Assembly: GCA_007026445.1 (NCBI GenBank)
Contig: VDMD01000010.1
Span: 558,001 to 622,000, forward strand
Source: Schizophyllum amplum
Taxonomy: Eukaryota; Basidiomycota; Agaricomycetes; Agaricales; Schizophyllaceae
Direction: 5' to 3'
Length of the DNA: 64,000 bases
A model generated the notes under the pieces. That model was not told the origin of the DNA and ran no database searches. It saw only the letters and a list, made by a program, of their open reading frames with translations. Shown here in pieces: positions 10,190 through 22,887 of the stretch. How positions within the stretch are numbered: position 1 is the stretch's first letter; the number at the start of each line of letters is the position of its first letter. Position numbers and translations under genes: made by a program.

Positions 10190-10780
10190 CTATGTACAAG
10201 GAGGGTTCCCTCCTTCACGCCCTTTGCCTGTGTCGTCTTCCGCCCTCGTGCTCCCCCTCCCCTTTCGCCCCCCTCTCGCCCCCTTCTTTCTCGCCCCCTC
10301 CCCTCTCGCCTCCTTCCCCTCTTGCCCCCTCCCCTCTCGCCCCCTTTCCCCTGTCGCTCCTCTCCCCCCCTCTCCCCTCTCGCTTCCCTCCCCTCTCGTC
10401 CCCTCTCCTCTCTCGCCCCTTCTCCCCTCTTCACAGTGCCCCCCTCTCGCGCCTTCCCCCCTCTTCACAGTGCCCCCCTCTCGCCCCCTCCCTGTCCTGT
10501 CCCCCTCTCGCGCCTTCCCACTCTCTGCTCTGTCGTCCTTTCCGCACATACTTTCCCCTCCCTCCCCTGACCCCTCTTCGCAGTGCCCCATTCTCACGCC
10601 TTCCCCCCTCTGCCGCCTCCCTGCTTCCTCCTTCGGTGCACTCCCTCCCCCCATTGTCGCTCCCTCCTCTCGCCCCCTCACCCCCCTCTCCGCGTTCGCG
10701 CGCAAGCTCTCTCCGTCCTCCCGCCTCGCTCCTCCCTTCTCTATTCCCCCCTCCCCTTCGCATCCGCCCTCCGTGTCGTA
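10190..10780 (+). repeat. C-rich tract (CGCCCCCTCCCCTCT-type repeats)
   Basis: About 600 bp of almost pure pyrimidine on the plus strand, built from degenerate units such as CTCTCGCCCCCTCCCC and CACAGTGCCCCCCTCTCG. It follows the G-rich tract, so the strand bias switches sign near 10150. It is open in several frames because stop codons are excluded by composition. Confidence 0.8.
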
Positions 10781-10895
10781 CCTCCCCACGTTTGCGTCAT
10801 TCACGTTCTCCGCTCCCTCTTACGATCGCGCAGTGTCCTGTTCGTAGACTAGGAGATGGGAGAGAAGAGGGATGGGTGCAAGGGCGCGGAGGGGG

Positions 10896-11016
10896 GCGGG
10901 TGATGTCCTCGAAGGTGGGGTAGGGCGTGTATGCGGATCTGGGAGAGGGGGAGGACGCGGGTGATGTGCTGGAAGATGGGATAGGGCGTGTAGGCGGAGG
11001 TAGGGGAGGGAGAGGA
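10896..11016 (+). repeat. 61-bp direct repeat, two copies
   Basis: Two copies beginning CGGGTGATGT and containing TAGGGCGTGTA(T/G)GCGGA lie 61 bp apart. A third, partial copy may follow. Confidence 0.65.
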
Positions 11017-11959
11017 CGTGATCGAAGTGCTGAGCGTTGGGTGGAGCGGAAGTTGGAGGGCGGCGCGCAGCACGGAGGGGATAAGGATGCGCGAGGCGGT
11101 GACGGACGCGTGGTGTGTGCGATCGGCGAGCAATTGCGGAGGGTGGTCGGGCGACTGGCCGGTGCGTTGTACGTCGTGAGATGCGACGAGTGGCGGACCG
11201 CGCGGATCGTCAAACTCTTGGTCGTGGCGAAGACGAGGGTGGTCATTTGAGCTGCCCGAACTTGGCGACAAGGGACACGAGTCGTCAACGGTGATTGAAA
11301 GTTACAAGACTCACTCTGACTTGAAGGGATTGTCCTCGATAGCTCGGCACTTGACCATATACATCGGACATGAGGCTTGTAAACTGGACGACGATAGGCT
11401 TGCCTTTCGACAAACTCTAAGTGATGTTGCGGTCGCCGCGCGCTATCTTGAACCAGATTACTCTCTTCTTTTGTTGAGCAATGAGGAGCCAATGGGCATT
11501 CCATAGAGGCAGCAGTGCAGTGGTCATTGATGCAAACGATGCTGATGGTCGAAAGCAAGAGATTCTGCAGGCAACTTTGAGCTTTTCGTTCTTGACACAA
11601 ACCGTCAATCAGTACCCAGTGGTTGACTCTCCTGTAACCCGTTGTTCAATTTTTGTACGACGCCCAAATCATGCTCTTCTGCTATCTAACCGTCCCTGCT
11701 TGTAGATACCCAGAGAAAGTCTGGGAGGTTGAGGAGACTTTGACGCCGGTCCCGCTGCGCGGCCCTCGCTTTTCCCACATACATCACCATATTCACTGTC
11801 CCCTTGCATCTTCTGCACATATCCCCCTCTGCACACCATTATCCCAACACCATCTGCATTGAAGAGTCGGTATTTTTGCGCCCACGGTGAGCGGCGTCGG
11901 CAAAGTGATCGCGCACGCACCGCCGGAACCGCGGTCAGCAAACGTCTTCCTCGACCATC
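11017..11959. other. Upstream region of SET2, no gene supported
   Basis: A long minus-strand open frame across this interval is proline/serine-rich and continues into the C-rich tract, so I treat it as non-coding. No TATA box is obvious upstream of SET2. Confidence 0.5.
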
Positions 11960-14900
11960 ATGTCCGCCGCCAAGGTTGAACGGGCGACTCCCCCACTCCC
12001 CGTGAAGACGGAAGATACCTCAGAGATGACTGCTGTTGGCAACGAGCAGCCGTCCGCATCACCCGCAACTGCGGTGTCGCCGGGCACATCGACGCCGACA
12101 CTCGCTGTCGAGCCACCCGAGCCCACGCCCGAACCTCCCTCTGCTTTCATGCTTTTTGACTCTGCGTCCCCCGCTCCCTCCTCTGCAACCCTGAAGGAGC
12201 CCTCGCGGGCGTCCTCGAAGGCGTCAGCGACGCCGCCACCTCAGGCACAGCCAAAGAAGGGCAAGGCGTCCAAGGCAGCACCCAATCCCCCGCAGTTCAT
12301 TGGCCACCTGCCTGTCGCACGCGCGGAGGCTCTGCGTCAGTTCAAGCAGATACAGGAGAACTGGTACCAGTATGCTAAGCTTGGGAAGAGCAGGGAGGCC
12401 ATGGAGGGCTCGACGTGCGACTGCGATTACGAGGAAGGTGAGCAGGCAGACCAACGTAGTGTAGATTGAGCGACCGGCGCCTCGTAGCTATTGCCTCCAC
12501 ATTTGTAGATACGTGCGCGGGGAGGGTGCTCTGAAAAGTTTTCGAGCCGGTGTCCTGACCGCTCCCACAGGCGACAACCTGGACCACGCATGCGGTGCCC
12601 GCTCAAATTGCATTAACAGGCTCACGCAGGTCGAGTGTCTCGAGGAGGAGTGCCACTGCCGGCAGTTCTGCCAGAACCAACGGTGAGCGTCTCTTTGTAG
12701 TGTGAGTGCCGCACTGACTCGGCACAGCTTCCAGAGAAAGGAGTATGCAGACATCGAGATCGTGCAGACCGAGAAGAAGGGCTTTGGGCTGAGAGCGGAG
12801 CGGGATCTGCCCAAGTGCGTGGCCTTCCCGTGCTGCCCGTGCGCTTGCTTATCCGCCACAGGGACTCGTTTATCTACGAGTATGTCGGCGACGTCGTCAG
12901 CTCGCCCTCGTTCAAGAAGCGCATGCGGGACTACGCCAAGGAGGGCATCCAGCACTTTTACTTCATGATGCTGCAGAAGGACGAGGTGCGTCGCGCGTCG
13001 TTCTCATTCATTCTCGTACTGAGCACGCTACAGTTTATCGACGCAACTAAGAGCGGCGGGATCGGCCGTTTCGCGAACCACTCCTGCTCCCCGAACTGCT
13101 ACGTCGCAAAGTGGACGGTCGGCGATCGTGTGCGCATGGGCATCTTTGCTAAGCGGTCGATCAAGAAACACGAGGAGCTCACCTTCAACTACAACGTCGA
13201 TCGCTACGGGTGCGTTGGCCCATCCACCACTACCCCCCTTCACCACTCACATTCGTCTGCAGTCACCAGGCCCAGATCTGTTACTGCGGCGAGCCCAACT
13301 GCGTGGGTTACATCGGCGGGAAGACGCAGACGGATGTCGCGGTCATCGACGATGTCTATCTCGAAGCCCTGGGCATCACGGACGCCGACGAACTCATGGA
13401 GCTCAAGGGCTCGAAGAAGAAGAAGGGCAAGAAGATCGACGATCCGGACTTTATGGTGTGTTTCGTCTCGTCCGCCCTGTGGTCGTGTCGTAGTCGGCCC
13501 ATATTCGATGCTGACGATTTTTGCAGCCCCAGATGAAGCCAATTAAGCGGGACGAGGTGCCGAAGGTCGTGCAAGCCCTGCGCCAGGTGCAGAGCGCGAA
13601 GGTGCTCGGGAAGCTGCTCGTGCGATTGAAGGTCGGTGCAGCTTCTACGAATGGCTGGCCCCTCCGGACTTACCGTTCGGCAGACCACGGAGGATGCATC
13701 AGCCTTGCGCGAGTTCATGCGGTTACGTGGGTTCAGTGTTATGCGCATGATCCTAGACGAATTTGCGAAGGACATGAATGTCATTGCATTAGTGCGCAGC
13801 ATCGCCCAATCACGCATATCTTGATACTGAGAGCACACCACAGGCGCTCGAGTGCATGACTACATGGCCACTGGAAAAGCGGAACAAGGTCGAGGATTCC
13901 AAAATTGCCGACCCCGTGAAGAAGTTCGCAGAGTCGGACGTCGAGACAGTCAAGACCGTGGCAGTAAAGGTGCGATCACCGTCAGAACTCCAGCGAGAGT
14001 TGACTAACACGAACGCAGCTTCTCGAAGGCTGGGACAAGCTCGAAATCGCCTACCGCATACCCAGACTAGTCCGCGACGTACGCCCCAGTTTTTCCATTC
14101 CTCGACCTTGACTGACGCACCCCCAGCCCAGCCAGAAGCGCAAGAGCGACGTCCACGACATCCTCAACCCGCTCGCCCTCCCCACTAAACGCGTCCGCTA
14201 CGACGATTCCGACCACTCCGACGACGTGAACTTCAAGCTCAATCTCCTCCCTTCCGCTCGCCCGCCCAAACCCGCCACTCCGCCGCCTCGGGAGCCCACG
14301 CCTCCACCACGGAAGATCCACCTTTTCGACGCTCAGGCGGAGTTGAAGCGCCTGATGGAACAGGCGAAGCAGCTGTCGGAGCAGCAGCAGCGCGCGCGGG
14401 AGGAGCGCGCGAAAGCGGAGGCAGACGCGCAGAGGGAAGCGGAGGAGCGTGCGGAGCGGCGCGCGGCGGAGAAGGAGACACGGAGGGCGGCACGGCGCGC
14501 GGAGAAGGCGAAGGCGCGGGAAGAGCGCAAGGCGAGGGAGCGCGCGCGAAAGAAGGGGCAGACGCCGGAGGAGAGGGAGGCGATGAAGGAGAAACGCCTG
14601 CTGAAGCTGGTGGGGGAGATCATCGTGAAGTGCATGTCGAAGTATGCGAAGGGCCTGCCAAGGGATGTTTTTAAGAAGCAGGCGAAGGAGGTGGGTGTTT
14701 GTTCAGGGCTCAATACTCTGTCTGCCTGTCGGGACGCGAGCTGATCGCCCATACAGCTGACGCAGATCATCGCGGACAAGGAGAAGAAGTCGTCGAGCTA
14801 CAAGGAGGGTCGGCTGGACTCTCTCTCGGAGGAGAAGACCAACAAGATGAAGAAGTTTGCGCGCGACTATATCGCGAAGGTCATGCGCAAGATGCATGAG

Positions 14901-15494
14901 AAGGAGAAGGGCAAGGTGTCGCGGCGGCCAGACGGGGACGATGCGTCACGGTCGGCTTCGGCCTCGGCAACACCGGGCGCATCGACGTCGGCGGCTGCAC
15001 TTAACGCACCTGCGCTCGACACCCCGGACATGGAGATGACCGTGGAGGAAGCGATGGACATGGAGCCGGATGCGGATGCGGAAGAGAAGGACGAGTCGGA
15101 CTCGGATTCGGATTCGGACAGCGAGGATGAGGAGGCGAATGAGGTCAAGGGGGACAAGATGGACGTCGACAAGAGAGATCCGGGGGAGGGCAGGATGGCC
15201 GTTGACAAAAATACGCTAAACGGCGCTCAAGCGATCAACGCGCAGTCCGCCATAACGACATATGTTCAATCCGCAACATTGACCGACGCTCACTCCGTCC
15301 CAACGACCGACGCCCAATCCGCCATAGCGGGCGTCGTAATACCCGACGGCGCCGAGGACATCGAGATGAAGGACGCGACGGTCAACTCGGTCCGTTCACC
15401 ACCGCTCGAAGAGGCTCGTTCATCAACGGGAACTCCTACGCTGGATCCACGACTGGGTCGACAATCTCGCTCGGTACCGACAGCGCGTGCATGA
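11960..15494 (+). CDS. SET2: Histone H3 lysine-36 methyltransferase Set2
   Basis: Set2 methylates H3K36 co-transcriptionally while bound to phosphorylated RNA polymerase II. The model has 12 exons: 11960..12437, 12571..12682, 12728..12814, 12862..12985, 13034..13209, 13263..13455, 13527..13631, 13684..13791, 13844..13969, 14019..14078, 14127..14690, 14757..15494, giving 956 residues. The AWS cysteines begin at CDCDYEEG (about residue 153). The SET domain (about 198-330) contains NHSCSPN and FNYN. The post-[13 protein letters not shown] is near 332-341. A highly charged coiled coil occupies about 570-670. The SRI domain (about 673-765), with KSSSYKEG and [10 protein letters not shown], is the polymerase-binding module. 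The acidic C-terminal tail carries degenerate repeats around DAQSAI. I could not see the WW domain that many fungal Set2 proteins have. All exon phases agree. A truncated copy of the 5' half lies 12.3 kb upstream. Confidence 0.96.
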
Positions 15495-16215
15495 GCATCG
15501 TGCGATCAACGAATGCATGAGCACCGACATTCAGTGTGCCGACGCTGGCTGTGAATGCCTCTGCGCTGCTCGCTGACGACGAGTGCATGAGCATCAATCG
15601 CGCGTCATGGCCGACGCTCTCTGGCTACCGGGACGGCACGCGTCCGTTGACTCACCTATCCACCACTACCTTATTGTTTGTAACTAACGCCCGCTTTCAA
15701 TGGATACTTCGCCTTGCTGTCCCGGTAGGGGTTGCACAACGTTCCTATGCATCGCTAGTCACTGTGCGGACGGCTCGACGCTGCCATCTGATCGAATCGC
15801 CCAGGGGAGCGCAAGCTCAGTGCTCAGCCTCCATCTTGCCTCTTACGACACGCCGCGCAGGCCAAAGCCCTCACTACGCCACGTCGCAGAAAGCTAGGCA
15901 ATATGTCACCCTTTCGGGGTACCTGGGCCTGCACAAACGCGCTGTCAGTCAATTGCTGTTAGTATTACTTGGCTGACAGTGATGTTCGACTTCTCGACGG
16001 GCCCGAGACAATGTTGTGCGTGATAATCACGTGTATCCTCTCTTTCATCTTTCCTTACTTCCTGCCTGCAACTCTGCCCTGCTTGCCTTCTTCGCGCCGC
16101 TTTCGTCCTTTACGTGCTCTCCACTGCGCTTTTACAACAGCTACAGCCATGGCAGCCATATTCGCAGACCAAATGTGTATACTAGGAACGCCTCGGAGGC
16201 AAGTCGTGTCATGCA
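15495..16215. other. Intergenic, no gene supported
   Basis: A 146-codon open frame here has no splice structure or recognisable motif. The motif GCATGAGCA recurs three times within the first 100 bp. Confidence 0.5.
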
Positions 16216-16217
16216 TA

Positions 16218-17189
16218 CAGTAAATAACCACACGCTTATACCCCCTTTTGGTTTTTGCCCTTTTCCGCCTGGTTCTTCTCTCATTTAAATTCTGAAAGCC
16301 TCATATTCGTGTTCTACGCATTTTTAAACGTCTATACCCAAGACGAGAAGATTGGGAGAGGTGTGAGTGACAATGGAGAGTCCGTGCAGTGCGAGGGGGG
16401 AGTATATGTCCATTCTGGGTCACTTATACCCCCGTGGGAAAATCGGTCGGCCACAGGTTCAGCAACATCTGGGAGCGCTAGGCGGCTCCTGTCTCACGGA
16501 TTGCGTGTATATCCTGTCCAGGATGTAATGTGAGGGAGTCCTCCGGCTTTATAGTGCAAAGGATCTAGAAAACCCCCTCAGAAGGTCCCTTATACCCACT
16601 GTAAGGTCACAGCATGGAGAATATGTTGTATGGCTGCTATGATCTCGATGTATTGTAATTCAAGGCTCACATATGATATTGCAAACGCGCTAAAGGGTCT
16701 CTGAGAAGCATAACCTGCATGAAGCTGGTCGTAGCTAGTATTAGGGGAGCTTGAAGCGCGAGATTTGTGTACGCGTTATGCTCGCGTCACGCTTCGGCTC
16801 TGTCACATTTGCCCGATACCCGAGCTGTGCTCCCCATTGCAGAGGCGGTTCGCGCTCGATTTACACGCTTGAGGAGTCAAAAAATTCGTACGATGGAGGG
16901 CTATCTATAACTTTACTTTCACAAGGGTGGAAATGCGGACTGAAGGCAACACAGTGGATTTACAAGGTCAAAAAAAGCGAAGTTCAGGGTGTACACCGGA
17001 CAGAAGGTGCTGTTCCGTGTTTGCAGCGATATACCTAGGCCTTTGAGTCTCACCATATGATAGCTGAGACTCTGTACTATACTACAGTATATTTTGGTTT
17101 GCAGGAAACATCCTAGAAGAACGACAGTGAGGGTCGGAACTGAAGGGTATAACGTGACTGATCGGGTATAACCATGTGGTTATTTACTG
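16218..17189. mobile_element. Non-autonomous TIR element, TA target duplication
   Basis: The left end CAGTAAATAACCACA and right end TGTGGTTATTTACTG form terminal inverted repeats of about 27 bp with two mismatches, continuing into TTATACCC. TA flanks both ends (16216-16217 and 17190-17191), as in Tc1/mariner-type insertions. The element is 972 bp and contains no transposase-like frame. TTATACCC or its complement recurs internally at about 16238, 16429, 16591, 17145 and 17164, a subterminal repeat pattern that transposases often bind. It would be mobilised in trans by a full-length relative, not seen here. Superfamily assignment rests only on the TA duplication. Confidence 0.8.
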
Positions 17190-17369
17190 TACCAACCAAA
17201 TTGAAATATACCCCTACTACTCGTTTCCGTTTCCGTCAGCGTCGATGAGCGCACCTCGAACTACTAAGTCTGCACATAGACAATTGGATTCCTGATGCTA
17301 CTTTATCCTGTAATGTTGTATTCGGAACTAGTAATACAATGCTGACAGCCATACAATCCCTGACCCTCG

Positions 17370-19196
17370 CTAAGCCGACGTCTCGCTCACCCGGTCAATT
17401 GAAGATTTTGACACGGACCGTGAACGTGGCTGCTCCGGCGTCTTCCCCGTGAAATACAAACGATCAACTTCCTCCATCGACAACCCACGCGTCTCCTTCA
17501 GCACCAGAACTGTAAATATCGCAATGAAGATGTCGAAAATGCCGAACAAGAGGAATGTGCCCCAGCCAATGCCGTCGATCATATAGGAGACAGAGAAGGA
17601 GTATACGAAGTTGAAGAGCCATTGCGAGCCTACGCCGACGCCCATGCCGACCTCGCGGATGCGCGGAGAGAAGAGCTCGGTCACCTGCAAGATGGCAGTG
17701 AGTGAACTGATGCGACATGAGCTGAGAGCTGAAGACGTACCTGCGCCCAAGGAAGCGGCCCCCAAGAGAAGTTGTAGATCATGATGTCGATGTACAGGAG
17801 TGCGATGGTGGCTATCCCGGATGAGGTGACAACGCCCCCTCCCGGGGCAGGCTTCGTCTTCACAACGGCAGCGATGGTGATCATGCATGCCGACATCGCG
17901 AGTGCGCCTCCTGCAAGCGCGACCTTGCGGCCCATACGCTCGGCGAAGACGAATACGAAGAGGGCGCAGGCGACGATCTTCACGGCGCCGAAGATGCCGG
18001 AAAGTAGGATGTTGTTGTCGCCAGGTCCAACGAGGAGCTTGAAGAATTGCGGCCCGTAGTATGCCTGCAAGTGGGTGTGAGTGGAGCAAGTACGCCACAG
18101 AACGGTAAGACCTACCAAGGCCGTGCTACCGACGGACTGTTGGCACAGGAAGACGCCACCAGCAATAAGGAAGCGCTTGAGGTTGTTCCACTCCAGCAGC
18201 TCGACGACAGTGAGACCTGCCGTCGCTCGGCGCTCTTCCTCAACGTTGGCCTCGATCTCCAGCAGCTCATCGCGCGTCACCTGCGAGCTGTCTGCGCGCA
18301 CCCACTGCAGCGATTCCCAGGCTTCGTCGTGCCGTCCCTTCCTCGCCAGCCAGCGCGCACTCTCCTTCACAGTCAGCATGCCCAGGCCAAGAAGGCCTGC
18401 GGGCAACAGTTGCAGGCCGACAGAGATCTGCCACTGCTTCGTCGATGGCGGGATATTGCGCGAGACGCCGTATACGATCCAGTAGCTCATGAAGATGCCG
18501 ACAGTGTACATGAGCTGGTAAAAGCTCGCTAGTCGCCCGCGGATCTCCTTGGGCGCCATCTCGGCGGTGAACATGGGGACTATGACGGAGGATCCACCGA
18601 GCCCAAGGCCAGCAATGACGCGACCAACATAGAACGCCGCGAGCGAGTGGGTGTTGATGGTCTGTATGAGAGCGCCGATGCAGAAGACGATGGAGCAGAT
18701 CATGATGGCGCCGCGTCGACCCCATCTGTGGGTTATTGGCCAGACGGCGAAGCAGCCGACGAGCGCGCCTGCTTGCTGTATACCGACGGCGAGCGAGTTG
18801 ACGCTAGTCGCGTTACTGGAGCCGTAGCGGAAGTCCTCCACGAACGATGCGAGCGTTATCGTTGAACCTACCGAACCGTTTGTACGTGGACACGCGCTAC
18901 GTTCCAGTCCACTCACCAACGATACCACCTAATCGCGAGGTGTGATCAGCTACGCGCTGGCTTCACGAAGCGGATGCAGCTCACTGTCATAGCCGAAGAG
19001 GAATCCTCCTGATGACATCGTCAGGATGCCTTCTCGTCAACGAGTTTCGTTTGCTGCTCACCGATACACGCGACAGTACCTGCGCCAGCAAGTCAGGATA
19101 GCGCGCCCAGAGTGGTTAAGAATACATACCTAACCAGTACGCCCTGAAGAGCCCGAGCTTGGTCAAGGTAGACCGGGTCGCGTCTTGGGCACTCAT
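17370..19196 (-). CDS. MFS sugar transporter (hexose family)
   Basis: This is a 12-helix plasma-membrane sugar/proton symporter of the major facilitator superfamily. The model is complement(join(17370..17684, 17741..18064, 18116..18867, 18917..18928, 18985..19008, 19062..19079, 19130..19196)), 503 residues. Family signatures in order: GGFLFGYDSGIVG in helix 1 (assembled across four exons), RWGRRGA in the helix 2-3 loop, GRVIAGLGLGG and AEMAPKEIRGR around helices 4-5, the PESPRWL position read as KESARWL, and KETRGLSMEEVD in place of PETKG after helix 12. Exons 2, 3 and 4 are microexons of 18, 24 and 12 nt. The substrate cannot be read from the sequence. The central loop and C-terminal tail are cytosolic and Ser/Arg-rich. 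Confidence 0.93.
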
Positions 19197-19257
19197 GGCG
19201 CGTAAAATGAGGGAGGAAGAGCGGCGGTTATCGCTCGTGATCGCATAGCTGGAGCTC

Positions 19258-19265
19258 TATAATAA
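19258..19265 (-). promoter_or_regulatory. TATA-like element of the sugar transporter
   Basis: TTATTATA on the minus strand, about 62 bp upstream of the transporter start codon. Confidence 0.5.
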
Positions 19266-20371
19266 CAGGACGGCTCGACGGGCGATGAGGCAATCCGTAG
19301 TGGGATCACGCATGACCATCATGTAAACCCACACGGAAGTGAATTGGCGCAGGCGCTAACAGCCACCGTGAGCATGAATCGCGTCAGCTGCGGGCCCGTA
19401 CGCGCCATCCAGGAGTCCGATGACCTCTTTCTTCTGCCTTTGGTGGCAGGGTGGCTGGCGCCTGGCTCAAATGGTGTCCATCTGGTGTTTCAGACAAAAC
19501 CCAGGGCCACTGGCAAGCGGCGCCCCAGAAGGGCGTTTTCTTTAGAGGACTGTCTGAAGTCACGTGTATATAAGCTGGAGTGCGCAAATATGGCAAAACA
19601 TAAACCAAACTTGGCTTCTACTCTTAGCGCGCCTCAATGTGTTCTTGCCTGTGGAAGCTGAATGCCACTTTCTGTTCTGGATGAAAATTTGCAGTGCTGC
19701 AATGGCTAGTCCAGGATTTTGCACAAATTGTACGTGGTATACATCCAGCGCCCGGCACGATCTTCCCGCCCCGGCCCCCCTCTGCTTCTCAGAGTCAGCC
19801 TATGTGCGTTATTCTGGACCCACCTTCAAGTTTAAGCGGCCGCTCCTTGGACAACGATACATCCGTTATCCCCGTCCTCAGGATCTCTTACCTGAATTCT
19901 ACACTGCTATACAGTCGTGTTCTATGTGAGTTTATCAGCTTCCTGGCCTTCTCCCTACCAGTGTTTACATTAGATCGACGTTTGAACGTTCGCTATTCAA
20001 GTGATATTGACCAGCCATCTTAAGACACGCACAGACTTCTTGGTGTCCTTTGGAACGTCAGCAGTTCAATAGGCCTACCCACGGGAACCCGGGATGGCGT
20101 CAGCTGGCCCGGCAATTACACCATCTGACCGCCATTGTCACCCCTTGTCCGCACCGATACGACCATGCCGCTGGAATTCCCGCAGAACAGCCAGAACAGG
20201 GAGCATTTGTCTATCAGGCGTCCAATCCTGGCCTCTCCAGCGGTCGATGCCTTCGATAAACCCATCCTTCCGCGTGCGGCTGCGCGGGAGAGAATTACTC
20301 AGATTGCCTTAAATTGCGGACGGCCTTAATAGCGCCTTGCACCACTTTCCCCCAACATAGCGCCTTGCAGA
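19266..20371. other. Intergenic, with an orphan TATA box at 19567
   Basis: TATATAAG at 19567-19574 (plus strand) has no convincing gene behind it within 300 bp; the first ATG opens only 23 codons. A 13-bp direct repeat, ATAGCGCCTTGCA, occurs at about 20329 and 20358, immediately before the sulfatase start. Confidence 0.5.
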
Positions 20372-22543
<2,172 letters not shown>

Positions 22544-22887
22544 AATATGTATCGCAGTGTACATTAGATTGGGAACACGTTGTAATGAACTGTCAGTAGT
22601 CTCGATGTTTAGATTGAAGCCCTGCTCAATACCTGCTCAAGGGTAATTGCCGCATCGGGAACAAGAACAAGGAGATAACAAGGCCTTCTAAAAAGGGATC
22701 AAGCCCGATCACTATCGTCAGCACGCTGACGCGAGCGTTTGTTCTCGACTACAATCATCTCGAATATTCTATCCCTTTCCGTCTGTCTCCAGCTTCGTCC
22801 TGTGGATCCAGGACAAGATGACTTCGTCGTACTTAAGGATGACGCTTTCTCCTTGCCGTGCTCATCACATCTTGAACACCATCCACC
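22544..22887. other. Short intergenic spacer
   Basis: It contains the sulfatase 3' end and the promoter of the next gene. No distinct element was recognised. Confidence 0.5.

Noticed and set aside
9165..11600. Long open frames (over 200 codons) on both strands
   Set aside because: They lie in G-rich/C-rich tandem repeats where composition excludes stop codons, encode only Pro/Ser/Arg-rich low complexity, and overlap each other on both strands.
14239..15208. Long antisense frames under SET2 exons 11-12
   Set aside because: They are shadows of the charged coiled-coil and acidic tail; the sense strand carries the SRI domain with matching splice phases.
15536..15976. 146-codon open frame after SET2
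   Set aside because: No recognisable domain, no splice sites, no promoter signal; composition resembles intergenic DNA.
16840..16870. tRNA-like B-box (GGTTCGCGCTC)
   Set aside because: The B-box consensus is not met, and no A-box or cloverleaf can be drawn around it.
16218..17189. Transposase gene inside the TIR element
   Set aside because: The longest frames are under 100 codons and show no DDE-type motif; the element is non-autonomous.
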